The translations under genes and the position numbers were made by a program. A stretch of 49,896 nucleotides of DNA from Candidatus Aenigmatarchaeota archaeon (GTDB lineage Archaea; Aenigmatarchaeota; Aenigmatarchaeia; GW2011-AR5), in the NCBI GenBank assembly GCA_018304585.1, contig JAGVVY010000029.1:1-49896 (forward strand). Direction: 5' to 3'. Positions 8,618 to 15,865 of the stretch are shown one piece after another (positions within the stretch are counted from its first letter, which is position 1; every line of letters starts with the position of its first letter). The notes under the pieces were generated by a model. It saw only the letters and a program-made list of their open reading frames with translations. It had not been told where the DNA came from and made no database searches.

Positions 8618-9247
8618 TCATTTGCTCTTTGACACCCCGTTTTTGGGGCAGATCCCCGCGAGGGCGCACCGCGAGCACAACGGCACCGGCGCCTTGCATA
8701 TTGCCCGCCCGTGCTCTATCAACAGGTACGTCACCTTGTTCCATTCGCTTCGCGGGAACGCTGCCATGAGGTCTTTTTCTATCTTTTCCGGATTTGAGTT
8801 TTCCGTAAAACCCAGGCGAAATGCAAGGCGTTTTACGTGGGTATCGACGGCGATCCCTTCGTTCTTGCCGTAAGCGTTGGACAGCACGATGTTCGCCGTC
8901 TTCCTTGCGACGCCCGGCAGCTCGAGCAGCCCCTCCATCGTATCAGGGACTTTTCCGCCGTGCTTCCCAACGATGATTTTGCAGGCATCTTTTATGTGCT
9001 TTGCCTTCGTTCGGTAAAATCCGGCGCTTTTTACCATGCCTTCCAGGCCCCGTATATCGGCAGAGGCGAAGTCTTTGGCGGTCCTGTATTTCGCGAATAA
9101 CGCAGGCGTGATCCTGTTTACCATCTTGTCGGTGCACTGGGCGGAAAGCATGACCGCAACCAGAAGCTGCAACGGGTTTGCGTGCCGGAGGGCTATTTTC
9201 GCAGAAGGATATAGTTTTCTTAGCTCCTGTATAACTTTACTTTTCAT
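8618..9247 (-). CDS. nth: endonuclease III, base-excision repair glycosylase
   Basis: A 209-residue Nth family enzyme that removes oxidised pyrimidines. It has the helix-hairpin-helix LPGVARKTANIV with the catalytic Lys, the catalytic Asp in VDTHVKRLAFRLGF, and a C-terminal [4Fe-4S] cluster motif C-x6-C-x2-C-x5-C (CKAPVPLCSRCALAGIC). I take MKSKVIQELRKLYP as the start. The longer ORF in the track arises because the start region is duplicated upstream (RAYWFMESKVI and RAYWFMKSKVI). Confidence 0.93.
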   Translation of the reverse strand: MKSKVIQELRKLYPSAKIALRHANPLQLLVAVMLSAQCTDKMVNRITPALFAKYRTAKDFASADIRGLEGMVKSAGFYRTKAKHIKDACKIIVGKHGGKVPDTMEGLLELPGVARKTANIVLSNAYGKNEGIAVDTHVKRLAFRLGFTENSNPEKIEKDLMAAFPRSEWNKVTYLLIEHGRAICKAPVPLCSRCALAGICPKNGVSKSK

Positions 9248-9335
9248 GAACCAGTATGCCCTCTTTTTGCCGCCATAATTGAGTATCCGTATTTCCGCCG
9301 GTATAACTTTACTTTCCATGAACCAGTATGCCCTC
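9229..9335. repeat. 35-bp direct repeat around a 37-bp insert at the nth start
   Basis: GTATAACTTTACTTTTCATG and the following ACCAGTATGCCCTC (9229-9263) recur at 9301-9335 with one mismatch. The 37 bp between them resembles neither flank. The period of 72 bp keeps the reading frame, so nth appears to have two starts 24 codons apart. One of five such structures in this window. Confidence 0.85.
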
Positions 9336-9370
9336 CAAAGCAATTAAAGAATTTCCTGCGTTATACGCTC

Positions 9371-9952
9371 ATGAAAAAGCTCTTTACAGGCGCCGAAGCC
9401 GTGATATACGAGAAAGACGGCAGCATAGTCAAGGAGCGCATCAAAAAAGGCTACAGGATTCCGGCAATAGACTCGCTCCTCAGAAGCAGAAGAACGGCAT
9501 CAGAAGCGCGCCTGCTCCGGGAGGCCAGGCGCAACGGCGTAAACGTCCCTTCTCTTGCCGAAGAAGGCCGATATTCGCTCACTCTCGAAAGGATTAACGG
9601 AGAAAAACTTAAGGATCGTGAGCTCACGCCTGATCTTGCCAAGTCTGTTGGCGAATCCATGGGCCGTCTGCATGCCGCCGGCATAATCCACGGCGACCTC
9701 ACCACAAGCAATATGCTCCTTGCAGGGGAGAAGCTCTATATTATAGACTTCGGGCTGGCTTTTTTCTCGCAGCGCGATGAGGACAAGGCCAACGACCTTT
9801 ACCTTCTGAGGGAGAACCTGAAGGCGCTGGGCCGTGAAAAGGCGTGGCCTGATATTGAGCGCGGCTATCATGCCCGCTACGAAGGCGCAATGAAAGCTAT
9901 TAAAACATTATTGAAAATAGAAAAAAGACGCAGATACTCAAAAGGTGAATAA
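9371..9952 (+). CDS. bud32: Bud32/PRPK-type kinase of the KEOPS complex
   Basis: A 193-residue minimal protein kinase-like protein. Landmarks: KERIKKGYRIPAIDSLLRSRRTASEARLL (the Bud32-type lysine region), IIHGDLTTSNMLL (catalytic loop) and IIDFGLAF (metal-binding DFG). Bud32 supports Kae1 in forming the t6A37 modification on tRNAs that read ANN codons. No kae1 is seen here, so it is a stand-alone gene rather than a Kae1-Bud32 fusion. uS15 follows 10 bp downstream, suggesting one transcript. Confidence 0.93.
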   Translation: MKKLFTGAEAVIYEKDGSIVKERIKKGYRIPAIDSLLRSRRTASEARLLREARRNGVNVPSLAEEGRYSLTLERINGEKLKDRELTPDLAKSVGESMGRLHAAGIIHGDLTTSNMLLAGEKLYIIDFGLAFFSQRDEDKANDLYLLRENLKALGREKAWPDIERGYHARYEGAMKAIKTLLKIEKRRRYSKGE

Positions 9953-9962
9953 TATCGCAAGA

Positions 9963-10400
9963 ATGCATTCGAGAAAACACGGAAAACACGGCTCCAAGAA
10001 GCCCGCCAAGAAGATCAATCCGGCATGGCTGGCTTACGACAGGAAGGAGACTGAAAAACTCATAGTCAAGCTTGCCAAGGAAGGCAAAAGTTCCAGCGAG
10101 ATAGGATTCATTCTCAGGGACCAATATGGCATACCGGACGTCCGCTATTTCGGCCTCCGCATTCTCAAGTCCATGGGCGAGACGCCCAAGGGCGTGCCTG
10201 AAGACATGTACAACCTCATGGTGCAGGCCGTGAACGTCCACAAGCACATGGCCGCCAACAAGAAGGATTCCAAGGCAAAGCATGGGCTGGAACTGCTGGA
10301 AAGCAAAATCCGCCGCCTCGGCAAGTATTACGCAAGAAACGGCAGGCTTCCTGAAGACTGGAAGTACAACGTGGAAGACGCCAAGCTGCTTGTCAAGTAA
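9963..10400 (+). CDS. rps15: ribosomal protein uS15 (S15)
   Basis: A 145-residue archaeal/eukaryotic-type uS15 of the small subunit. It starts MHSRKHGKHGSKKP and carries the long form's N-terminal extension with WLAYDRKETEKLIVKLAKEG, followed by KHGLELLESKIRRLGKYY, which contacts 16S rRNA helices 20-22. The ORF track extends six codons upstream; the internal Met is preferred because the family starts with this motif. Confidence 0.95.
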   Translation: MHSRKHGKHGSKKPAKKINPAWLAYDRKETEKLIVKLAKEGKSSSEIGFILRDQYGIPDVRYFGLRILKSMGETPKGVPEDMYNLMVQAVNVHKHMAANKKDSKAKHGLELLESKIRRLGKYYARNGRLPEDWKYNVEDAKLLVK

Positions 10401-10444
10401 GCGGTTTCTTCGTTTTATATGTTCTATAACAGACTTATTTTTCT

Positions 10445-11119
10445 ATGCAGCCCGAAGAAGTCCTTAGAAGGCTGAAGCACATATCCAGGCCGGAAGTGCT
10501 TGCAAGCATGGCGTCCTTCGGCATCCGCGCCGAGAAGGCCTACGGAGTCACCGTCCCTCTCATCAGGAAGATGGCCAAAGAGCTGGGGAAAAATCACATG
10601 CTCGCCCTGCGGCTTTGGGACACCGGCGTTCACGAAGCAAGGATACTTGCAACCATGCTGGCAGAGCCTGAAAAGATGACGGAGAGGCAGATGGAAAGAT
10701 GGGTGTCGGAAATCGCTTCGTGGGACGTAGGGGACCATTTTTGCGGCAACCTTATGGTAAAAACCCCTCTTGCATACGACAAGGCGTTTGATTGGAGCTC
10801 GAGAAAAGACGAGTTCGTCAAGCGCGCGGGCTTCGCCCTGATGGCTTATCTTGCCGTCCATGACAAGGCCGCGCCTGACAGGGCAATGGAAGCGTTCTTT
10901 GCCCCGATACGGAAGCAGTCCGGCGACGACAGGAATTTCGTGAAAAAGGCCGTCAACTGGGCGCTGAGGCAGATCGGAAAAAGAAACACCCATCTCAACA
11001 AGCTGGCCATTCAAGTGGCGCATGACATAGGACTTATAGACGCGCCCGCGACAAAATGGATAGCTTCCAACGCCCTCCACGAACTGCAGAGCGACGCGGT
11101 GAAGAAACGCCTGTCATGA
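10445..11119 (+). CDS. AlkD-like DNA alkylation repair (HEAT-repeat) protein
   Basis: A 224-residue protein built of HEAT-like helical repeats. Landmarks: KAYGVTVPLIRKMAKELG, LWDTGVHEARILATML, WVSEIASWDVGDHFCGNL, DEFVKRAGFALMAYLAVHDK and DRNFVKKAVNWALRQIGKRN. These match the DNA alkylation repair family (AlkC/AlkD), whose active members excise bulky cationic 3- or 7-alkyl purines without base flipping. Its stop codon lies 3 bp past the stop of the convergent hicA remnant. Confidence 0.88.
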   Translation: MQPEEVLRRLKHISRPEVLASMASFGIRAEKAYGVTVPLIRKMAKELGKNHMLALRLWDTGVHEARILATMLAEPEKMTERQMERWVSEIASWDVGDHFCGNLMVKTPLAYDKAFDWSSRKDEFVKRAGFALMAYLAVHDKAAPDRAMEAFFAPIRKQSGDDRNFVKKAVNWALRQIGKRNTHLNKLAIQVAHDIGLIDAPATKWIASNALHELQSDAVKKRLS

Positions 11120-11399
11120 ATAATAGTTGGCAAATTCTTCTTCACTGATTTTTGCCAGCTTAAGAACGGATTTGAGAGTTCTAGGATCTAGGTAGTACTA
11201 TGTAAGGTTTCTTATCCTGCATTCGTTGGGCGTGGATTTGAGAGTTCTAGGATCTAGGTAGTACCCAACATAAAGAGGTAGCCGACACCGTTTTTCCGCA
11301 AACCGGATGGCTTCCTCTTTGCCGTACGACTTTGAACCCGAATTTATTGCAAAGAATTATAATGCACTCGCTTCCGGAAACCAATTTAAGCCTGTGCAA
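11114..11399 (-). pseudogene. hicA: HicA toxin gene, disrupted
   Basis: Read on the minus strand, an N-terminal part KLVSGSECIIILCNKFGFKVVRQRGSH and a C-terminal part LDPRTLKSVLKLAKISEEEFANYYS together make a typical HicA mRNA interferase (dsRBD-like fold with catalytic His in RGSH). They lie in different frames: a small indel follows RGSH, after which RFAEKRCRLPLYVG continues the family pattern, and a 66-bp insertion that repeats LDPRTLKS and adds an in-frame stop splits the rest. The start is probably TTG overlapping the hicB end. Not in the ORF track. Confidence 0.75.
11168..11264. repeat. 31-bp direct repeat around a 35-bp insert inside hicA
   Basis: GGATTTGAGAGTTCTAGGAT followed by CTAGGTAGTAC occurs exactly at 11168-11198 and 11234-11264. 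The 35 bp between are unrelated to either flank. By its sizes it mimics a one-spacer CRISPR, but the repeat is hicA coding sequence (LDPRTLKS), so it is a local duplication. Confidence 0.85.
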
Positions 11400-11598
11400 C
11401 TTCCGCCACCTCAAAAGTGGTCAAGATGGGATGCGCTGATTTTTCTGCCGGAAATTCTTCAAGATACAGTTCCGTGGCTTCCTTCAGATTCTTCAAGGCA
11501 CCCTCTATTATGGAACCTTGGCTTGCCGTCCCTACCTCGGGGCATTCGGCTACATACATATTATCTTCTTTGTAGAGTATGGCCGTAAAAGTCTTCAT
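11386..11598 (-). CDS. hicB: HicB-like antitoxin
   Basis: A 70-residue HicB-type protein: MKTFTAILYKEDNMYVAECPEVGTASQG, then EGALKNLKEATELYLEEFP, the partial RNase H-like fold that neutralises HicA. I start at MKTFTAIL; the ORF track includes 40 upstream codons that cross a G10 tract and look non-coding. No DNA-binding C-terminal domain is present. The partner toxin gene immediately downstream is broken, so the antitoxin may be a relic. Confidence 0.8.
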   Translation of the reverse strand: MKTFTAILYKEDNMYVAECPEVGTASQGSIIEGALKNLKEATELYLEEFPAEKSAHPILTTFEVAEVAQA

Positions 11599-11674
11599 GC
11601 TAATAGATAATCGTTTGTCATTAAAATGCATTACATCCGCTTGTCGCATTATGGCCGAACTTATTTTGCCGCTT

Positions 11675-11684
11675 GGGGGGGGGG
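11675..11684. repeat. homopolymer tract G10
   Basis: Ten consecutive G (C10 on the hicB strand), about 77 bp upstream of the hicB start. Tracts of this length slip easily in replication and are also error-prone in sequencing. It could alter promoter spacing for hicB if real. Confidence 0.7.
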
Positions 11685-11755
11685 TTCCAATTATCGGGTG
11701 GCTACAAAATCCATGCATATAGTCGCCTATTGAGCATTTTCTTCAGGCTTAAATA

Positions 11756-11771
11756 ATCCTATATATAGGAT
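11756..11771. promoter_or_regulatory. palindromic operator candidate before the MNT/HEPN genes
   Basis: ATCCTATATATAGGAT is a perfect 16-bp palindrome, with a further half-like AATAGGATT at about 11787, ending 30 bp before the ATG of the nucleotidyltransferase remnant. Likely an autoregulatory site of the toxin-antitoxin operon and possibly overlapping its TATA box. Confidence 0.5.
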
Positions 11772-11801
11772 TAAACAATACTAAAAATAGGATTGATAGA
11801 T

Positions 11802-12364
11802 ATGCTGAAAAAGGGCACGAAATCATGGCCGTGTTTGCCAAAACACCATGGAAAAAGTTCACGTTCAGGGATATCAAGAAATTGACAGGGAAAAAATCGG
11901 AAAGCTACGTATATGATTCGCTAAAAAAATTTGTAAAAACCGGCTGCTCAAGGAAGAGAAAGCGGGCAATGTCGTGCTTTACACGCTTAATTTTGAATCC
12001 CTGAAAGCACGGGCATATGCGGGCTTTGTTTCCGAGCACGTTGCATGGAGCCAGAAGCATATACCGTACAGGGACATAGAAAAGGTTTCAAAAGGCATCC
12101 CAGGATTCAGATCTGGACATGGTAATAATATGTGATGATTCGCTGAATCCGAAAAGAATACAGGCAGACATAAGCCAAGACTGCAACCTGAACATACTGC
12201 CAATACATCTTTACGTTTTCAGAAAAAAGGAATTTCTTGAAATGCTGACAAACAAGGAAGAAAATTACGGCAAAGAAACGGCAAATAATAATCTTATATT
12301 TTCGGGCGGGAAGGAGTATTACGGCATAATCAACGAGGCAATCCAAAATGGATTCAATGGTTAA
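11802..12364 (+). pseudogene. MNT-type nucleotidyltransferase with HTH, broken by indels
   Basis: Joining frames gives a winged-helix N-terminus (GHEIMAVFAKTPWKKFTFRD, KKLTGKKSESYVYDSLKKFV), a linker, then DSDLDMVIICDDSLNPKRI and a C-terminal part ending in NGFNG. This is the MNT antitoxin of MNT/HEPN pairs, which inactivates the toxin by adding AMP. Apparent single-base losses occur after MLKK and at the TGLLKE point, and the stretch that should hold the first half of the active site (GSxxxG) before DSDLD is missing. The ORF track shows only the last 81 codons. Overlaps the HEPN gene by 17 bp. Confidence 0.7.
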
Positions 12365-12816
12365 ACTGTTCATAGAAAGGGCGAAAAACGAACTGAAAAT
12401 AGACGAAGTTCTTCTCAGGCTTTCCGAAGACAATAGCACAAAAAAGACCTTTGCCGTCAAGGAAAATATGACATTTTACAGCGGCACAATAACCCATGCA
12501 TACTACTGCATATTCTATTCAGCAAAGGCTATTCTGGCTACAAAAAACATAAAGACTGGCGCCCCGGAAATCCACAAAAAGCCGTTTGATTCGTTCAAAA
12601 AGCATTTCGTTGATACGGGCATAATCGATGCGGAACTTCTCAAGATATACAGGTCAATGATAATCCGTGCGGACGACTTACTGGAAATATTCAGCATTGA
12701 AAGGCCAAACGGGGAAACTTCACCTATAATACCATATACCGCAGGCAAATAGAAAGCCGGCAGAAGAATCCCTCAGAAATGCGCAGACGTTTGCAATGCA
12801 TATAATCAAGAAGTGA
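12348..12816 (+). pseudogene. HEPN-domain toxin, C-terminus frameshifted
   Basis: The intact frame (134 residues, to 12752) carries a PF05168-type HEPN domain: THAYYCIFYSAKAILATKNI, IHKKPFDSFKKHFVDTGII, YRSMIIRADDLLEIFS. After IERP the family pattern moves to another frame (KRGNFTYNTIYRRQIE) and then again (PAEESLRNAQTFAMHIIKK, ending at 12816). Each shift is explained by one missing A in a short A run. No R-x4-6-H catalytic motif is obvious. With the upstream nucleotidyltransferase it forms a decayed or mis-sequenced MNT/HEPN module. Confidence 0.65.
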
Positions 12817-12822
12817 CTGTAA

Positions 12823-13077
12823 ATGACAGGGAAAGAAGACGAATTCTGGGAAAAAGGCAGCTTTGCCGAGACTGTAGGCTCGGACGACATGAAAAAGAAA
12901 ATGAGAACTTTCGGCATGAAGCACGACGAGGAGATGAACTTCGCCTGCAATAAATGCAAGAAGAATATATCCGCGCACAACAATGATTGGCACGGCGGCA
13001 TGTGCGACGACTGCTTCAACGCAACGCATTTTCCGGAGGAGCAACACGCACACGTGAAAACGCCGAAGAAGCTTTAA
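12823..13077 (+). CDS. small zinc-ribbon-like protein
   Basis: An 84-residue protein of unknown function with paired cysteines, FACNKCKKNI and GGMCDDCFNATHF, spaced like a treble-clef or ribbon zinc site, plus nearby histidines. The acidic N-terminal half (KEDEFWEKGSF) has no recognised motif. It ends 23 bp before the primase start and may be co-transcribed with it. Confidence 0.6.
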   Translation: MTGKEDEFWEKGSFAETVGSDDMKKKMRTFGMKHDEEMNFACNKCKKNISAHNNDWHGGMCDDCFNATHFPEEQHAHVKTPKKL

Positions 13078-13100
13078 TAAAATCGCCGCATAATAACCGC

Positions 13101-14459
13101 ATGAACCGACTTGAGGTTCTTGAATATTATGCACGCGAGGACATAGTAAAAGAGCTTGTCAGGAACGCGGCTTACCGCGAGGTCGCGGGCGCGCATATTG
13201 ACGGCAAGTACGACGCCCGCCCCAACATCGTGCAGTTTCCCTCCGATATCATGCAGATGGCCAAGAAAGGCGTCGTCTCCTTCCACTACTCCGTCGAGCA
13301 TTGGGCAAATCCCATGGCGCTCGGCAAATCAACAGACAACTACCAGTCCCTGCGCACGGGATGGGATATGTTGCTGGACATTGATTCAAAGCTCGGCATA
13401 GAAGAAGCGCAGATTACTGCAACATTGATTGCGAAATTCATAGAAAAATACGGCGTTAAAAACTACGGCGCGAAATTTTCCGGGCGGCGCGGCTTCCACA
13501 TCGTGATGCCGTGGATAATGTTCCCGAAGCAGGTCAATTTCCGCCAAACCAAAGAGCTTTATCCTGAGATACCGAGGATAGTGTCGCGCTTCATTTGCGA
13601 GGGGATTTCCCACGAACTCATGCAGGAACTGATAAAATCGAAGGGCAGCATGAAAACCCTCCAGGATATACTCGACAAGCCCATGTCGGAAATAAGCCCT
13701 TACTATTTTGTTGAAGTCGAGCGCAACTGGGGCAACCGGCACATGTTCCGGGCGCCCTATTCGCTCAATGAAAAAACGTGGCTTGCGTCCGTGCCGCTGG
13801 CCCGCAGCGAGATTGCATCCTTCAAAAAAGAAGACGCTTCGCCCGACAAGGTCACGATAAAGCCGTTCTTTGTAGGCGAACAAAACGAAGCGGAATCGCT
13901 GCTTCTGGATGCGCTGGACTGGCACGCTTCGCTCCAGAAGGAGCCTGAAAAGAAAAAGGAAGAAAAGAAACGCTCGTACGAGAACAAGATTCCTGAAGAG
14001 CTGTTCCCGCCGTGCATCAAGCTGATTTTTGCCGGAATAAAGGACGGCAGGAAAAGGAGCATCTTCACGCTCATTAATTTCCTCCGCATGTGCAACTGGA
14101 ACTGGCAGGAAATAGAGTCGCGCCTGATGGAATGGAACAAGATCGTCCCGCTTCCGGCGAACACGATAATGACCCAGATACGCTGGGCGCAGCAGAACGC
14201 GCGCACTGCGCCCAACTGCGACAACGTCCATTACTTTGCCGACATCGGCATATGCCAGCCGGACGCCACCTGCAAGGGCGGCACTGACCGCATTACCGTG
14301 AAAAACCCGATAAACTATCCTTTGAGAAAAATTGACTTCCGCAGGGAAAAACCGGAACGCCCCAAGGAGGTCTACTCCTGCAGCCGCTGCAAAAAGCAGT
14401 TTGAAACCATGAAGGGCCTGACGATTCATCTTGGCAGGACTCACGGGATAAGCGATTGA
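13101..14459 (+). CDS. priSL: single-chain archaeal DNA primase (PriS core + PriL iron-sulfur domain) with C2H2 zinc finger
   Basis: A 452-residue fusion. Residues about 1-260 are the PriS catalytic core: VSFHYSVEHW, DIDSK at 93-97 (catalytic Asp pair), SGRRGFHIVMPW at 127-138, and FRAPYSLNEKTW. Residues about 298-405 are a reduced PriL C-terminal domain with the four Fe-S cysteines C305, C373, C385 and C391 (FPPCIKL, APNCDN, ICQPDATC) and KNPINYPLRK. The end (427-448) is a classical C2H2 finger, C-x2-C-x12-H-x4-H. The PriS zinc knob and most of PriL are absent. Makes RNA/DNA primers for replication. Start MNRLEVLEYY is preferred; the track's longer frame overlaps the previous gene. Confidence 0.93.
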   Translation: MNRLEVLEYYAREDIVKELVRNAAYREVAGAHIDGKYDARPNIVQFPSDIMQMAKKGVVSFHYSVEHWANPMALGKSTDNYQSLRTGWDMLLDIDSKLGIEEAQITATLIAKFIEKYGVKNYGAKFSGRRGFHIVMPWIMFPKQVNFRQTKELYPEIPRIVSRFICEGISHELMQELIKSKGSMKTLQDILDKPMSEISPYYFVEVERNWGNRHMFRAPYSLNEKTWLASVPLARSEIASFKKEDASPDKVTIKPFFVGEQNEAESLLLDALDWHASLQKEPEKKKEEKKRSYENKIPEELFPPCIKLIFAGIKDGRKRSIFTLINFLRMCNWNWQEIESRLMEWNKIVPLPANTIMTQIRWAQQNARTAPNCDNVHYFADIGICQPDATCKGGTDRITVKNPINYPLRKIDFRREKPERPKEVYSCSRCKKQFETMKGLTIHLGRTHGISD

Positions 14460-14527
14460 ATATCTTGTCCGTTTTCCTTGAATCACGGCTCCCGCAAGCC
14501 TTACGCTTAAAAGCATAACTACGCTTT

Positions 14528-14902
14528 ATGATTATGGAAATACCGGCAGTCAATGAGCTTCCGCCGGATAATGCCAGACCCTATAAATTTGTTCAATTCG
14601 AGGTGAACGGGAACCCTTACATGCGCACGGCACAACAACCAAGCTATCATACCGATATCGTAGCAGAATTTTGCAGAGAAATAGAGTGCAAAACCTACGA
14701 AGATAATCGTAAAATATATCCTAGGGACCCTGCCGTCACGCTGGTAGGAGCCGGTTTTATATATAAGGGCGGCAATGTGTACTATTACGGGGGACGAAGC
14801 GCGAGCTACCGTATAACGCCAGACAACACGCACATGGAAAAAATAGCAGCGCTATTTCCAGAAAATAGGTTCGTGTTTGACGAATTCGTAGAACTTCGAT
14901 AA
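14528..14902 (+). CDS. hypothetical protein, 124 aa
   Basis: Unrecognised soluble protein beginning MIMEIPAVNELPPD, with a beta-rich middle (AVTLVGAGFIYKGGNVYYYGGRS) and a C-terminus LFPENRFVFDEFVELR. It sits between primase and GINS on the same strand with AT-rich gaps on both sides, and its codon choice is slightly more AT-rich than theirs, so it may be a later insertion into a replication cluster. Confidence 0.5.
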   Translation: MIMEIPAVNELPPDNARPYKFVQFEVNGNPYMRTAQQPSYHTDIVAEFCREIECKTYEDNRKIYPRDPAVTLVGAGFIYKGGNVYYYGGRSASYRITPDNTHMEKIAALFPENRFVFDEFVELR

Positions 14903-14957
14903 ATATCGCGCATGGCATTCTTCATCGTTTTTAATGTTTTATCCGGCTATTCTTTTC

Positions 14958-15587
14958 ATGCTCACTTTTGAGGCCATCCGCGATCTGGAGCGCGGCGAGG
15001 CCGAAAGCAAGACTCTGCAGAAGCTGCCGTTGACTTTTCTTGACGAACTGCGCGAGTACATGGCGCGGAAAGAAAACATGAATGACAAGACCTCTGCGGA
15101 CCTGCACGAAATAGAAAACGTAAAGCGAAGCATACGCAGGCTCCTGGAACTGAGGGAAAAGAAGCTTGTCGAGCAGGCGCTTTACACCGTAAGAACGGGG
15201 TATCCCGCCGAGAACGTGGCCGCGGCCGAAGAGAGGCTCTACCACTTCCTTGTTGAAGAAATAAAGAACTACAGGGAAAGCTTTTTCCGGCTTCTTAGCT
15301 CCCCGATGGATTCCGCGCCTGTCATGGCCGAAGAACCGAAACCCATTGAAGCTGTAAAAGAGCCCTTGCCGGAGCCCCTCAAAGCGCAGGAAATACAGGA
15401 ACCGGCCCCTGCTCCTGCGGTCGAAGCCAGGGCGAGATACCGCGTAACAAGGGCGATGCCCAGGTTCGTGGGTCCTGACATGAACGTTTACGAACTGAAG
15501 GAGTCCCAAACCGTGGAAGAGGGGCAGATTCCAAAGCCTTTAAATGATTTGTTATTAAAAAAGGGTCTGTTAGAGGTAGTCCTATGA
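14958..15587 (+). CDS. gins51: archaeal GINS subunit (Gins51/Sld5-type)
   Basis: A 209-residue GINS protein of the CMG-like replicative helicase. The helical A domain is first (LTFEAIRDLERGEAESKTLQKLPLTFLDELREYM) and the small B domain is at the C-terminus (PRFVGPDMNVYELKESQTVE, then PKPLNDLLLKKGLLEVV). A Pro/Glu-rich linker separates them. The A-then-B order is that of Gins51. Start MLTFEAIRD is chosen by family pattern. Its TGA overlaps the eL42 ATG, and the primase gene lies upstream, an archaeal replication-translation neighbourhood. Confidence 0.9.
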   Translation: MLTFEAIRDLERGEAESKTLQKLPLTFLDELREYMARKENMNDKTSADLHEIENVKRSIRRLLELREKKLVEQALYTVRTGYPAENVAAAEERLYHFLVEEIKNYRESFFRLLSSPMDSAPVMAEEPKPIEAVKEPLPEPLKAQEIQEPAPAPAVEARARYRVTRAMPRFVGPDMNVYELKESQTVEEGQIPKPLNDLLLKKGLLEVVL

Positions 15588-15865
15588 TAATCCCAAAAAC
15601 GCAGCAGAGATATTGTCCTTTCTGCAGGAAGCATACCGAACACAAGGTGGAAGAATCCAAGAGAAAGCCCAGAAGAGAGTCTACAAAGGGCCAAAAAAGA
15701 TACCGAAGGAAACTCAAGGGCTACGGCTCGTTCCCAAAGGAAAACCCCAAGGGAAGGGAAAAGCCGACCAGAAAGAGCGATTTCAGGTACGTCTGCTCCG
15801 TGTGCAAGAAGAAGCATCCCATAGGGAAGGGCTTCAGGGTCAAAAAGATTGAATGGCTGAAGTAG
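15584..15865 (+). CDS. rpl44e: ribosomal protein eL42 (L44e)
   Basis: A 93-residue zinc-binding protein of the large subunit near the E site. It has the two cysteine pairs YCPFCRKHTEH and YVCSVCKKKH, and the basic loop KGQKRYRRKLKGYGSFPKENPKG. The ATG overlaps the GINS stop by four bases (ATGA) and the next gene starts directly after its TAG. Confidence 0.95.
   Translation: MIIPKTQQRYCPFCRKHTEHKVEESKRKPRRESTKGQKRYRRKLKGYGSFPKENPKGREKPTRKSDFRYVCSVCKKKHPIGKGFRVKKIEWLK

Noticed and set aside
11168-11264. One-spacer CRISPR mini-array (31-bp repeats, 35-bp spacer)
   Set aside because: The repeat is HicA coding sequence on the minus strand, there are only two copies and no cas genes are near; four similar structures with unrelated repeats occur at other gene edges.
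11307-11588. 93-aa plus-strand ORF
   Set aside because: It is antisense to hicB and hicA, both of which match known families.
12987-13100. Longer primase start from the ORF track
   Set aside because: It overlaps the zinc-ribbon gene and gives an N-terminus unlike the family; MNRLEVLEYY fits.
13386-14516. 376-aa minus-strand ORF opposite primase
   Set aside because: Antisense shadow of a gene with clear catalytic motifs.
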